64,000 nt of DNA, from contig CALZYE010000002.1 of NCBI GenBank assembly GCA_945830395.1, positions 104,518 through 168,517 of the forward strand, read 5' to 3'. The translations under genes and the position numbers were made by a program. The notes beneath the pieces were generated by a model, which saw nothing but the letters and a program-made list of their open reading frames with translations, ran no database searches and was not told where the DNA came from. Shown one piece after another: positions 16,296-25,552 of the stretch (positions are counted from its first letter, which is position 1; each line of letters opens with the position of its first letter). The DNA comes from an uncultured Clostridia bacterium (GTDB lineage Bacteria; Bacillota; Clostridia; Peptostreptococcales; Anaerovoracaceae).

Positions 16296-17939
16296 TTATA
16301 CTCTCGGAACAACATCTTCAACTGTCATCTGAATCGACTCATTTCCTCTCCATGAGTTTATGCCGAGCCTTCCCAAAGCGGTAACCTTATCTGCTCCCTC
16401 TACTGCGTTTTCAATACCTTTCGGATTGTTAAAGTTCACACACTCAAGAAGTTTATTATCGCCCATATCCTGATAAAACTTTAGAAACTTGTTCTCCTTC
16501 CCCATTCGCGAAAGGCCTACAGGCTTTCCTAAGGCTGCAATAAGCGGTTTTTCGTTTCCTGCGCCACAAGGCTCCAAAAAATGAAGCTGTTTCACAAGTT
16601 CCATGGTCAAATCACTTGATTCTATCTCCATTTCCGCGCCTATGCCCTTATCGAGCAAAGTTTTATCTTCCGCAAGAAGCCTTTCAATACCGGAGGTTAT
16701 CCGGCTTCTAAGTTTATCCACATTTTTCTTTGCTATGGTAAAGCCACAGGCAGCTTTGTGTCCGCCGAAGCTTTTAAAAAGATCCTCGCTTTCCCTGAGC
16801 AAATCATAGATATTCAGTTTCCCCATGCTTCTGCCCGTTCCCTTTAGGAAACCTTCATCGCTGTCGGTAAGAAGTATTGACGGCTTATTGTATCGCTCCT
16901 TGACCTTTCCCGCTGCGATTCCCGTCACGCCCTCATGGGCATAGGGAATGTATACCAGAAATATATCTTCATTTTTATATTTTTCTTCAATAATTTCTAC
17001 ACATCTTTCAAAAATTACATCCTGTGTTTTTTTTCGCTCCGCATTCAAGCTGCAGAGCTTTTCTATCATTTTAACAGTCTCTTCTTCCTTCTCGGATAAA
17101 AACATTTTTATCGCAAGTTCCGCGTGCTCCATCCTTCCGGCGGCATTTAGATAGGGCACGATTCCGAAGGAAATCTTCTCCGCCGTTATCTCTCCAAGCT
17201 TAAGTCCAACCCTTTCTATCAGCAGCTTAAGGTTTTTTCTTTCCCCTGTGTTTATTGCTCTTATACCGTATTTTGCAAATGTTCGGTTCTCTCCTGTCAG
17301 GGGAACAATATCGCCGATAGTTCCTATTGCAAGCATGTCCAATGTCCTGTTCAAAATGCTCTTATCAAGCCCTGTAACCGAAATCACCGCCTGGCAAAAT
17401 TTAAAAGCAACACCGCAGCCTGCAATATGCGGGCAAGGATAACTGCAAGCAGGCTGATTTGGATTTATGACTATGCAGTCTGCAATTTTGTCAACCACCC
17501 TGTGGTGATCGGTTACGATAACTTCCATTCCCAGCGATTTCGCATATGCTACCTCATCTACAGAGACACTTCCGCAGTCCACCGTTAAAATCAAATCCAC
17601 TCCCTCAGCTCTGATTTTGTCAACAGCATCCATATTCAGACCGTATCCCTCATCAAATCTGGATGGAACATAGTACATAATATTCTCGGTAAGATGTGTC
17701 AAAACATTCATCATTATCACTGTGGAGGTTATGCCGTCGGCATCGTAATCCCCATATATGCAGATTTTTTTATCCTCCTCGATTACAGATAATATTAAAT
17801 CCACTCCCTCTTCCATGTTGTGAAGAAGGAATGGATCATGTGTCTCCTTAGGTTTTGCGGACAGAAATTCATCAATTTCTTCCTGTGTTCTTATGCCTCT
17901 GTTTTTCAGTAATTCTATTATTTTAGGTTCTATATTCAT
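16296..17939 (-). CDS. recJ: Single-stranded-DNA exonuclease RecJ
   Basis: A 547-residue DHH-family nuclease acting 5'-3' in recombination and mismatch repair. The metal motifs are present: GDYDADG at 63-69, DCGS at 121-124 and TDHHR at 143-147, and AAGRM marks the end of the DHH core. DHHA1 shows the SFGGHKAACGFTI glycine motif. It lies about 70 bases upstream of the S41 protease gene in the same direction. Confidence 0.93.
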   Translation of the reverse strand: MNIEPKIIELLKNRGIRTQEEIDEFLSAKPKETHDPFLLHNMEEGVDLILSVIEEDKKICIYGDYDADGITSTVIMMNVLTHLTENIMYYVPSRFDEGYGLNMDAVDKIRAEGVDLILTVDCGSVSVDEVAYAKSLGMEVIVTDHHRVVDKIADCIVINPNQPACSYPCPHIAGCGVAFKFCQAVISVTGLDKSILNRTLDMLAIGTIGDIVPLTGENRTFAKYGIRAINTGERKNLKLLIERVGLKLGEITAEKISFGIVPYLNAAGRMEHAELAIKMFLSEKEEETVKMIEKLCSLNAERKKTQDVIFERCVEIIEEKYKNEDIFLVYIPYAHEGVTGIAAGKVKERYNKPSILLTDSDEGFLKGTGRSMGKLNIYDLLRESEDLFKSFGGHKAACGFTIAKKNVDKLRSRITSGIERLLAEDKTLLDKGIGAEMEIESSDLTMELVKQLHFLEPCGAGNEKPLIAALGKPVGLSRMGKENKFLKFYQDMGDNKLLECVNFNNPKGIENAVEGADKVTALGRLGINSWRGNESIQMTVEDVVPRV

Positions 17940-17998
17940 TGAATTCTCTCGCTCTTTGAGCAGTCTATACCTATATTCATTTATTCATCCGGTAATCT

Positions 17999-18026
17999 GC
18001 AAAAATCCTTTATCAAGGATTTTTGC
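17999..18026 (-). terminator. Strong inverted repeat, probable terminator after the murein hydrolase gene
   Basis: GCAAAAATCCTT and AAGGATTTTTGC form a perfect 12-bp stem around a four-base loop. It lies just after the peptidase M23 gene. The T-run is inside the stem, so termination may be modest. Confidence 0.5.
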
Positions 18027-18062
18027 ATCTGTATATTCTTATCGTAAAAATTGAAAAACAAG

Positions 18063-19109
18063 TTAAGCTACGCCGATAAACGGCGCCGGACTTATATGCT
18101 GCCCTGCCGAATTTCTCACTTCAAAATGAAGATGCGATCCTGTACTCCATCCTGTAGAGCCTGCATTTGCAATATGCTGACCCTTGCGAACATACTGCCC
18201 TACGCTGACTGAGAGGGAAGAATTGTGACCGTAAACAGAAGTGTATGCGCCGTGGTTTATCACCACTGCCATTCCATATCCGCCGTACCAGCCGGCAGTT
18301 ATAACCTTTCCGCTTTGGGCTGCGTAAATCGGTGTTCCGGTGGGAACCGCCAAATCCACTCCCGGATGCCTCTCATAGCTTCTCTGCTCCAGGTAATGTC
18401 CTGTCAATGTATAACCTGAACGAAGAGGAAACGCCCACTTTCCCGTAGGTGTTTTGACTCCGCTGTTGCTGGACGCCTCTGCGATGGCTTTTTTCAGAGA
18501 GTTTTCGGTTTTTTCAAGCTCGTCAAATCTTGACTGCAGCTTCGCCTTAACCTTATCCAAATCTTTCTTGGTCTCGCTTGCCTTGTCTAAATCCTTTTGA
18601 AGAGACTTTTTCTCTGCAAGAAGCTTGGTTTCTTTCTTTTCAATTTCTCTCTTCTGAGCCTTAAGCTCAGTCAAAATTGACTGATCGTTTGTAAATATTT
18701 TTTGAACAAAGTCTACATTTGTAACAAGCTCCTCCACGCTGTTGGAGCCCAAAATAACATTCAGATAACCTATGGAGCCGCTCTTGTACATAGTTCTCAG
18801 CCTCTTGTTAAGCCCGGTCTTTCTCTTGCCTATATCTTTTCTGGTCTCCTCCAAAGCTGCCTGAGACTGTTTAATAAGCTCAGTCTTATTCTTTATTGAA
18901 GCGTTCATATCCGACAGCTCTCTTTTTTTCTTCAGAACTTTCACCTTCATGCTGCCCAGTTCTTCCGAGATGTCATCCTTCTGTTTCGTAACCTTATTCA
19001 ACTGTTGTTTTTTCTTCTTTATGTTTTTTATTCCAAAGGTAGACTGTGTGGGAACAAAACAAACTACCAGTGCAGCAACTAATGTTATTGCCAGTATTTT
19101 TCGTTTCAT
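18063..19109 (-). CDS. Murein hydrolase activator / M23 peptidase with coiled coil (EnvC-like)
   Basis: A 348-residue exported protein. A signal peptide covers about residues 1-25. Residues 30-220 are a long Lys/Glu-rich coiled coil. The C-terminal LytM/M23 domain has HPGVDLAVPTG, GMAVVINHG, YGHNSSL and the HLHFEVR motif, so the Zn ligands H and D and the HxH are all present and it may be a true endopeptidase. AAGGAG lies eight bases before the chosen ATG. It is encoded directly after ftsX; FtsEX is known to control coiled-coil murein hydrolases such as EnvC, PcsB and CwlO. Confidence 0.9.
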   Translation of the reverse strand: MKRKILAITLVAALVVCFVPTQSTFGIKNIKKKKQQLNKVTKQKDDISEELGSMKVKVLKKKRELSDMNASIKNKTELIKQSQAALEETRKDIGKRKTGLNKRLRTMYKSGSIGYLNVILGSNSVEELVTNVDFVQKIFTNDQSILTELKAQKREIEKKETKLLAEKKSLQKDLDKASETKKDLDKVKAKLQSRFDELEKTENSLKKAIAEASSNSGVKTPTGKWAFPLRSGYTLTGHYLEQRSYERHPGVDLAVPTGTPIYAAQSGKVITAGWYGGYGMAVVINHGAYTSVYGHNSSLSVSVGQYVRKGQHIANAGSTGWSTGSHLHFEVRNSAGQHISPAPFIGVA

Positions 19110-19170
19110 ACCATAAACTCCTTTATCCACTTTGATTCTCATAGAACAAACTTCCCTTCCGCCAAATGAC

Positions 19171-20061
19171 TTATTTGTCCAAGAATTTTCTCATAGATAT
19201 TATACTTCCAACAGCTCCTATGCCTACCCCCATAGAAGCGAATATTATAATCAGGTTAGATGCAAGATATGTTGCAGGGACAAGGGGCGATGAAAGAATT
19301 GTCATGACCTTCATGCCTATGGCATCGACAATTCTGTCGTAAAGCACATAAGTCAGTCCCGCAGACATTCCGGAGGCTATAAGCCCTATTATTATACCTT
19401 CAACGAAGAAAGGTCCTCTTACAAACCAATTTGTGGCACCTACATATTTCATGATGGAAATTTCCTTTGCTCTGGCAAACACCGTAAGCTTAATTGTATT
19501 GGAAACCACCACCACCGATACTATAATGAGAAACAACATGATTATTATAGCAGAAATGGAAAGAAAGTTTGTGACCTTGGTGAGTTTATCCACCGTTTCT
19601 TTGTAGTATTTGGTACTTTCAACTCCGTCGATTTTATTTGCCGCAACATTAACTCTGTTTGCCGCATTCAGGTTTTCCACCTTGACCAGTATGGAGTTCG
19701 GCAGCGGATTTTCTCCGAGGGAATCCAAAAGATAACCGCTTTCACCCCATCTGCGTTTAAGAACCTTAAGCGCCTGATCCTTATTTCTGAATTCAACGGA
19801 GCTGACACCGTTCATGTGCTTGATGCTTTCTATAATGCTCTTTGTCTTTGCGGCGGTCGTCGCTTCCTCAAGGTAAACCTCAACTGTATCGTAATCCTGC
19901 TTTATAATTTCAGTAAAAAGATTGATGTTTACTGAAATTACGAAGAACAATCCTAAAATAAGCATCATGGCGCTGATTGCAAAAATCGAAGCAACTGCCA
20001 TTCCCTTATTTCTTATGAGCTGCAAAACAGCTTGTTTTATGTTGTAGAAAAGTCTAAACAT
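19171..20061 (-). CDS. ftsX: Cell-division ABC permease FtsX
   Basis: A 296-residue membrane protein with one N-terminal helix, a large extracellular loop (about 45-165) and three C-terminal helices, the normal FtsX layout. The ending motif region AKEISIMKYVGATNWFVRGP is typical. The start lies inside the last codons of ftsE (8-base overlap), with a G-rich ribosome site nine bases upstream. It transmits ATP hydrolysis by FtsE to an external murein hydrolase, most likely the neighbour. Confidence 0.93.
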   Translation of the reverse strand: MFRLFYNIKQAVLQLIRNKGMAVASIFAISAMMLILGLFFVISVNINLFTEIIKQDYDTVEVYLEEATTAAKTKSIIESIKHMNGVSSVEFRNKDQALKVLKRRWGESGYLLDSLGENPLPNSILVKVENLNAANRVNVAANKIDGVESTKYYKETVDKLTKVTNFLSISAIIIMLFLIIVSVVVVSNTIKLTVFARAKEISIMKYVGATNWFVRGPFFVEGIIIGLIASGMSAGLTYVLYDRIVDAIGMKVMTILSSPLVPATYLASNLIIIFASMGVGIGAVGSIISMRKFLDK

Positions 20062-20770
20062 CTGTAAAGACCCCCTCTCCGAAATCCAAGCCCTCATCGT
20101 AACCGTACTGACCGTAGTCGTCACGGACTATATGACCGTCTTCTATTGCAATTACACGCTTGTTCATCCTGTCAACTATGTCTTTCGCATGGGTTACCAT
20201 AACGATTGTGGTACCGGTCTGGTTAATCTCGTCCAGCAAATCCATAATGCCCTTTGCCGTTTCAGGATCGAGGTTTCCGGTAGGCTCGTCGGCGATGAGA
20301 ACCTTCGGGTTATTTATTATTGCCCTTGCAATAGCCACACGCTGCTGCTCCCCTGCAGACAGCTCCTGCGGATACCTCTTGGCTTTATCTTCAATTCCCA
20401 TCAGGCTCAGTACCTGCGGAACTCTCTTTCTAATCTGTCTCCTGCTCTTATGCATTATCTCCATCGCAAAAGCGACATTCTCAAAAACCGTTTTCTTAGG
20501 AAGAAGTCTGAAATCCTGAAATACCATCCCAATCTTCCTTCTGTGCTGGGGAATCAGCCTGTTGGAAATATCCGTCACCACATAGTCCCCCACCTTAATT
20601 CTTCCTGAGTCTGCATTTATCTCTTTAAGTATAAGTTTGATGAAAGTTGACTTCCCCGCGCCGCTGGGACCGACAAGGAACACAAAGTCCCCCTTGGCAA
20701 TGCTTACGCTGGCGTTTTCAAGGCCTATATTTTCACCGTATTTCTTAGTTACATTTGTAAAAGTTATCAT
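20054..20770 (-). CDS. ftsE: Cell-division ABC ATPase FtsE
   Basis: A 238-residue ATPase with Walker A GPSGAGKST near 34-42, signature LSAGEQQR and Walker B VLIADEPTGNLDP. The signature has an alanine (LSAGE), as is normal for FtsE. AAGGAT precedes the ATG. A possible promoter, TTGATA with TTTATA at 18 bases, lies directly upstream. First gene of ftsE-ftsX-hydrolase. Confidence 0.94.
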   Translation of the reverse strand: MITFTNVTKKYGENIGLENASVSIAKGDFVFLVGPSGAGKSTFIKLILKEINADSGRIKVGDYVVTDISNRLIPQHRRKIGMVFQDFRLLPKKTVFENVAFAMEIMHKSRRQIRKRVPQVLSLMGIEDKAKRYPQELSAGEQQRVAIARAIINNPKVLIADEPTGNLDPETAKGIMDLLDEINQTGTTIVMVTHAKDIVDRMNKRVIAIEDGHIVRDDYGQYGYDEGLDFGEGVFTDV

Positions 20771-20929
20771 ATAAAATCCTTCTTATAAACTTTATCAGGG
20801 TTACAGTTATCAAGACAAACCAAAAATAATTCTTAAGTTTTCTTAATAACTCGTTAAGTATATCACATATCATGCCCGATTTAAACAGCAGCGATGTGAA
20901 ACTTTAGTGAAAAATAAACAGAAGCAGCC

Positions 20930-21535
20930 CTATCTCTGTCCTTCATTATACCAGTATGAGGACATTCCCGAAATGAAAGTCTTTGCTCCCTTCGGCATCT
21001 GAACAGAGGCATTCCAAACATTCAGGTAGTCTCCTGCTCCCATGGGAATCGCCATTACGCCCATAGCACCCGGCATTATGAGGCTGCTGTCGTATATAAA
21101 AATCAGATACGGAACCGCTCCCAACACGAAATTAGGTAAAAGAGACATGAATATAAACCTTCCCTTCGACATTGACTCGGTTCCCACCACAAACAGCATG
21201 CCTTGTTTTATATTGGTAAAAAGATATACATCCTCTCTAAAGCATATTGCATGAAGCATTTCGTGCACAGGTGCGGTAATAATAGAAAGGGCAAATCCTA
21301 TGAGTGCCTCTATGGAAAAAAACGGTTTTACTCCATTTGTAAAAAATAGTGAAATTGCAAGTAAAGGCAGAAGTATGGCTGCCGAAATCACTGCCGCATG
21401 TCTTCCCAAACTTTCCATTGATTCCGGCTCTTTAAATTTTACTGCGTTTTCCGGTATGTCCCTTACGGGAAGCACTGAATCCCCCGTATATTTTCCACCA
21501 TAATGCAATCTCATAAATGCCTGTTTCCTTTTCAC
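20930..21535 (-). CDS. DUF3267 putative zinc metalloprotease membrane protein
   Basis: A 201-residue protein with about four hydrophobic helices (near 48-65, 74-90, 122-142 and 147-165). HEMLH at 91-95 is an HExxH zinc-binding motif, as in DUF3267. The frame starts at GTG with GAGGAAATAA upstream; an ATG at residue 8 is an alternative. The physiological substrate is unknown. It stands alone between ftsE and recR. Confidence 0.8.
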   Translation of the reverse strand: MKRKQAFMRLHYGGKYTGDSVLPVRDIPENAVKFKEPESMESLGRHAAVISAAILLPLLAISLFFTNGVKPFFSIEALIGFALSIITAPVHEMLHAICFREDVYLFTNIKQGMLFVVGTESMSKGRFIFMSLLPNFVLGAVPYLIFIYDSSLIMPGAMGVMAIPMGAGDYLNVWNASVQMPKGAKTFISGMSSYWYNEGQR

Positions 21536-21597
21536 TTATTTCCTCTTCACCACATTAAGAGAAGTTAGAATATTATTCTAACTCCCATTAAGACATC

Positions 21598-22200
21598 TTA
21601 TAATTCTCTGCGTCCTTCCATGGCTTTCAGCAAAGTAACTTCATCTGCATACTCCAAATCGCCTCCCACAGGAAGTCCATGGGCAATTCTCGTTACTTTA
21701 ATCCCTGTGCTGCTCAACAATCTTGATATATACATGGCAGTGGCCTCGCCCTCGATGTTGGGATTTGTGGCTAAGATCAGCTCGGATACATTCGGATTTT
21801 CCTGAAGCCTGACGATTAGCTGCTTAAGGTTTATATCTTCAGGACCGATACCTTCCATGGGTGAGATCGCTCCGTTTAAAACATGGTAAAGCCCTTTGTA
21901 CTCTCTGATTCTCTCCATTGCCATCACATCCTGCGGCGTCTCCACCACACAGATTATATTTTGATTTCTCTCTTTGTCACTGCATATACCGCAAGGGTCT
22001 GTATCTGTCAGATTACCGCATACTGAGCAGTATTTCATCCTTTTCTTCGCATCGTAAATGGAAGTTGCCAGAGCCTCCGCCTCTTCGTCACTTACCGAAA
22101 GAAGATGAAAAGCCAGTCTCTGCGCCGTTTTATTCCCTATTCCCGGAAGCTTGGCAAGTTCTCCCACTAATTTTGCCAGAGGTCTTGGAAACTGGTTCAT
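21598..22200 (-). CDS. recR: Recombination mediator RecR
   Basis: A 200-residue protein with an N-terminal helix-hairpin-helix ([20 protein letters not shown]), a zinc finger [16 protein letters not shown] near 57-72 and a Toprim domain ending with the [19 protein letters not shown] motif. It loads RecA with RecF/RecO. It follows ybaB by 17 bases in the conserved dnaX-ybaB-recR order. Confidence 0.96.
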   Translation of the reverse strand: MNQFPRPLAKLVGELAKLPGIGNKTAQRLAFHLLSVSDEEAEALATSIYDAKKRMKYCSVCGNLTDTDPCGICSDKERNQNIICVVETPQDVMAMERIREYKGLYHVLNGAISPMEGIGPEDINLKQLIVRLQENPNVSELILATNPNIEGEATAMYISRLLSSTGIKVTRIAHGLPVGGDLEYADEVTLLKAMEGRREL

Positions 22201-22217
22201 ACCGACTCCATCCTCTT

Positions 22218-22580
22218 CTATAATCCCGGAATATTCAGCCCGCCTGTCAACTTGCCGTATTCGTCATTTGCCATATCTTCAACCTGACGAATACCTTCAT
22301 TAACTGCCGCCATCACCAAATCCTGCAAAGTCTCAACATCGTCTGCATCTACCACATCAGGATCAATGGTCAAACTCTTAAGTTCTTTCTTTCCGTTTAT
22401 AACAGCTGTAACTACACCGCCGCCGGAAGTTGCTGTAACCTCCTTTTCTTCAAGCTCTGCCTGCATCTTTTCCATCTCTCTTTGCATTGCCTGAACCTGC
22501 TGTAGCTGTGCCATCTGACCTTTTTTCCCGCTTCCGCCGGAAGTCTTAGGTCTCTTTCCCGCTTTCATGCCTCTTCCCAT
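22218..22580 (-). CDS. YbaB/EbfC family nucleoid-associated protein
   Basis: A 120-residue protein; a basic Gly/Lys-rich start (1-25) precedes the conserved YbaB core with [20 protein letters not shown] and [20 protein letters not shown]. It binds DNA as a dimer. GGAGG lies seven bases before the ATG. The N-terminal extension is slightly longer than the usual 105-residue protein. Confidence 0.94.
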   Translation of the reverse strand: MGRGMKAGKRPKTSGGSGKKGQMAQLQQVQAMQREMEKMQAELEEKEVTATSGGGVVTAVINGKKELKSLTIDPDVVDADDVETLQDLVMAAVNEGIRQVEDMANDEYGKLTGGLNIPGL

Positions 22581-22603
22581 TTTATTTCCTCCATCAATAT
22601 TAA

Positions 22604-24196
22604 TTATTTTATTTTAACTTCTGTACCCAAAAGTTTTGATACTTCCACGGCATCTCTTGCCAATCTGTCCGATTTACTTTCTTCTTCGTTATTTTCCGAG
22701 CTGACCGTAAGTTTAAGATACTTTCCCGTTCTCTCTTCCATCAGTTCGGAAATCAGCCGAGATTCCATCTTAACCATTCTTGTCATAAATTCGCTGGTGA
22801 CGGAAAGTTTAAATTCCGAGGCGTTTATGCCCACAAGCTTTGCCTGTCTTATCAGGTTCATGCTGGGTTTTACCTTCACCGCCTTTTCTACTATATCTTC
22901 CCATATATGCTCTAAATCCTCTTCTGAAAAGGGCTTCTCGCAGTTGTCAGAAGCTGCCTGCGCTTCACACTCTCTGCTGTTTCTTGCTAAAGGGTATGTT
23001 TCAGGTTGTGACGGAGCGTTTCTATTTGCAGCATTGTCAGCAGTTTTTACGGTTTCAGGTTCCTCTGCCTGTCTTTTGGCGCCTTCCTTTCTTTCACCCT
23101 CTGAAAGGTCAAGCCCCTCTGAAATAGTTACGATTGCAACTTCCATCAGGATTCTTGCCTGAGTGGAATATCTGGAATCATTGATGGTTTTCGCCAAAGT
23201 CATAATACTTTTGTTCAGCTCCTCCATCTTTATTCTATGGCTCTGTTCTTTCAGTTTTTCTATATTTTCCCGTGACATGTTAAGCATATCTGCGGGATTT
23301 TCCACAAATTTTGCAATCAAAAGACTTCTGTAATACGCCATCCAGTCCTTCATAATCTGCTTAACATCTTTGCCGTCCTGCAAGGCTTCGTCAAGAAGAA
23401 GCAGTCCCGCAGACACATTTCCGCAGATGGCGTTATCGGTCAGTTCCCTGTAAAACTCCTGAGATACGGCTCCCAAATATTCCAGCACCGTCTCTCTGTC
23501 CAAAAGTTCGTTTCCTCCCGACAAGCACTGCTCCAAAAGGCTCAGAGAATCTCTTACAGAACCGTCTGCATTTGAAGAAAGAAGGGAAAGTGCATCCTCT
23601 GTAACATCCACGCCGTTCTTCTTGCAGATCATCTTCATATTTTCCATGAGCCGCTTTGCCGCAACTCTCTTAAAATCAAGCCGCATACATCTGGATAACA
23701 CGGTCTGCGGCATTTTCTCCGGATTGGTTGTTGCCAAAATAAACATCACATGCTCAGGCGGCTCCTCAAGGGTTTTCAGCAATGCATTATATGCTCCTGA
23801 GGACAGCATGTGAACCTCGTCTATAATATAGACCTTCTTCTTTCCCTCTCCCGGCGGATAATTAACGCTTTCCCTCAAATCTCTGATATTATCAACGCCG
23901 TTGTTGGATGCTGCATCTATCTCGATTACATCCATAAACCTTCCCCGGCTTATCGCCTTGCAGCTGTCACATTTTCCGCAGGGACGCTCTCCATGGGAGC
24001 TGCAGTTAACAGCCTTTGCAAGAATCCTTGCCACAGTGGTTTTTCCCGTACCGCGGGTTCCGCAGAAAAGGTAGGCATGGCTTACGGTATCCGTCGCAAT
24101 CTGGTGTTTCAGTATTCTCACTATATGTTCCTGTCCGATAATTTCCGAAAAAATTTCCGGACGATATTTTCTGTACAAAGCTTGATATTGGTTCAC
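22604..24196 (-). CDS. dnaX: DNA polymerase III gamma/tau subunit
   Basis: A 530-residue clamp-loader ATPase. Walker A GTRGTGKTT lies near 46-54, a zinc module with CSSHGERPCGKCDSC near 66-80, Walker B IIDEVHML near 122-129 and the sensor-type LSRCM after it. The C-terminal third is charged and repetitive, as in tau-type proteins. The SRP RNA gene lies just upstream, as in many Firmicutes. No clear programmed frameshift site was confirmed. Confidence 0.95.
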   Translation of the reverse strand: MNQYQALYRKYRPEIFSEIIGQEHIVRILKHQIATDTVSHAYLFCGTRGTGKTTVARILAKAVNCSSHGERPCGKCDSCKAISRGRFMDVIEIDAASNNGVDNIRDLRESVNYPPGEGKKKVYIIDEVHMLSSGAYNALLKTLEEPPEHVMFILATTNPEKMPQTVLSRCMRLDFKRVAAKRLMENMKMICKKNGVDVTEDALSLLSSNADGSVRDSLSLLEQCLSGGNELLDRETVLEYLGAVSQEFYRELTDNAICGNVSAGLLLLDEALQDGKDVKQIMKDWMAYYRSLLIAKFVENPADMLNMSRENIEKLKEQSHRIKMEELNKSIMTLAKTINDSRYSTQARILMEVAIVTISEGLDLSEGERKEGAKRQAEEPETVKTADNAANRNAPSQPETYPLARNSRECEAQAASDNCEKPFSEEDLEHIWEDIVEKAVKVKPSMNLIRQAKLVGINASEFKLSVTSEFMTRMVKMESRLISELMEERTGKYLKLTVSSENNEEESKSDRLARDAVEVSKLLGTEVKIK

Positions 24197-24240
24197 TCTA
24201 TCATCTCTCTTATATCTAAGTATCTAAGATTAAAAACAAA

Positions 24241-24392
24241 CGCCTTTTAATAGCTCCGCAAGACAATGGAGAAGGCTTATCTGCGGCACATAAGAACTTC
24301 CGCTTATTGCTGCTTCCTTCCGGACCTGACAAGGTTCACGGCATCTCATTGCGCAGGACCCAAACCACATCAGGCGAAGCTATTAAAAGGCG
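24241..24392 (-). ncRNA. ffs: Signal recognition particle RNA, small bacterial type
   Basis: The minus strand has the conserved SRP helix-8 core with GTCAGGTCCGGAAGGAAGCAGC and GGTCCTGCGCAA. The ends CGCCTTTTAATAGCT and AGCTATTAAAAGGCG pair perfectly, closing a hairpin of about 150 nt. This size indicates a form lacking the full Alu domain found in Bacillus. It lies just upstream of dnaX. It scaffolds Ffh for membrane targeting. Confidence 0.95.
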
Positions 24393-24459
24393 TATTAAAC
24401 TGGAATCTATTATATTTGTTTTTGCATGCAATGTCAACCTGCTGCGAAATTCCGAGATT

Positions 24460-24864
24460 TCATATAACATTTCTCACGATACCGAAAATTATCAGTCCTG
24501 CGCAGTAAAAAGCCAGCAAAAAATTATTCCACACAGGCATTTTTCTTTTCTTGAAATTTATGAACTCACAATACAGAATTTCAAATATTATAAAAGGAAG
24601 AGTGACAAATATAAAGGGATTTGCATAAAAGGCACCTAAAAAATCGAAGGTTCCTATGTCCACGCACATGGTGGTAATTCCGCATCCCGGGCATTTGCAC
24701 CCTGTAATTTGTCTGAACAGGCATGGAATATATATTTCCGTCATCCTGAGCCAAACAAAGTATATTATACCTAAAATGAAAAAGGGGATTATCCTTCTCA
24801 TAAGATAAAATAAGAAATCCCCTCTGTCCTTTCTCACTCCGCCCTGATTTTTATCTGACTGCAT
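24460..24864 (-). CDS. DUF2752 small membrane protein
   Basis: A 134-residue membrane protein with three hydrophobic segments. Its centre has CKCPGCGITTMCVD, the cysteine motif typical of DUF2752. The function of the family is unknown. The start overlaps the end of the DUF4234 gene by 14 bases, so the two are translationally coupled. Confidence 0.85.
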   Translation of the reverse strand: MQSDKNQGGVRKDRGDFLFYLMRRIIPFFILGIIYFVWLRMTEIYIPCLFRQITGCKCPGCGITTMCVDIGTFDFLGAFYANPFIFVTLPFIIFEILYCEFINFKKRKMPVWNNFLLAFYCAGLIIFGIVRNVI

Positions 24865-25456
24865 ACTTATTTATTACATCCTGCAGTATCGCGTAGGATA
24901 CAATCCCAAGTCCGAAAAATGACAGCACCAGATAAAGAATTCCTGAGTTTCTGCCCGGCTCTCCCTCTACTTTATCCATCTTGGTACCCATTTTGTACAT
25001 CCAGTACAATGCGTAGATGCCGCATGTTATAATTGAAAACAACAGTACCATACCGCCTGAAGTATCATTTCTTTCACCGGCAATCTCATTGACATCGTCG
25101 TTCAGAACCACCATCCAATAAAGAGAATATATTCCGCAGGTTATAATGGATAAGACGATGCATAGACCGATGTTTCGCTGAATAACGGGTCTCATCATAC
25201 CTCTTCCATACGCTCCGTTTGCATTTCTGCCCATGTTATTTGGGTCTTGCCAGCCTCTGCTTGCTCCTCCCAGGTTATTTGAGTCCTGCCAACCTCCGTT
25301 TGCTCCTCCCATGTTGTTTTGATTCTGCCAGTCTCTGTTTGCTCCTCCCATATTATTTGGATTCTGCCCATTTCCGCCCTTTGCACCTGCGTTATTTGGA
25401 CTCTGCCCGCTTTCGTTATTTTCACCCATGTTATTTGGATTCTGCGTGTTTTCCAT
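24851..25456 (-). CDS. DUF4234 membrane protein with Asn/Gly-rich tandem-repeat N-terminus
   Basis: A 201-residue protein. Residues 5-82 are six consecutive 13-residue repeats of the type QNPNNMGGANRDW. Residues about 94-195 are a DUF4234 domain with hydrophobic segments near 97-117, 130-150 and 170-190 and the repeated motif CGIYSLYWM/CGIYALYWM. AGGAGAATATACG precedes the ATG. The repeat tail is low complexity and probably exposed. Function unknown; paired with the DUF2752 gene. Confidence 0.85.
   Translation of the reverse strand: MENTQNPNNMGENNESGQSPNNAGAKGGNGQNPNNMGGANRDWQNQNNMGGANGGWQDSNNLGGASRGWQDPNNMGRNANGAYGRGMMRPVIQRNIGLCIVLSIITCGIYSLYWMVVLNDDVNEIAGERNDTSGGMVLLFSIITCGIYALYWMYKMGTKMDKVEGEPGRNSGILYLVLSFFGLGIVSYAILQDVINKYAVR
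25211..25444 (-). repeat. Six tandem 39-bp coding repeats
   Basis: Six units of 39 bp without spacers encode 13-residue repeats starting at Gln 5, 18, 31, 44, 57 and 70 of the DUF4234 protein. The three central units are most alike. Such repeats can change copy number by slippage. Confidence 0.85.
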
Positions 25457-25552
25457 CGTATATTCTCCTTTTCAAAATACTTTCTTCAAATCTGTTTCAT
25501 CATAACTACAATTATATAGTGACATAAAATACATAATTTTACAAGAAATTTA

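Noticed and set aside
22604..24196. Programmed frameshift in dnaX
   Set aside because: No convincing slippery run plus stem was seen; a single long frame gives a tau-like product.
25211..25444. Regular 39-bp spaced repeats resembling a CRISPR array
   Set aside because: There are no unique spacers; the units are contiguous and encode in-frame 13-residue repeats of a membrane protein.
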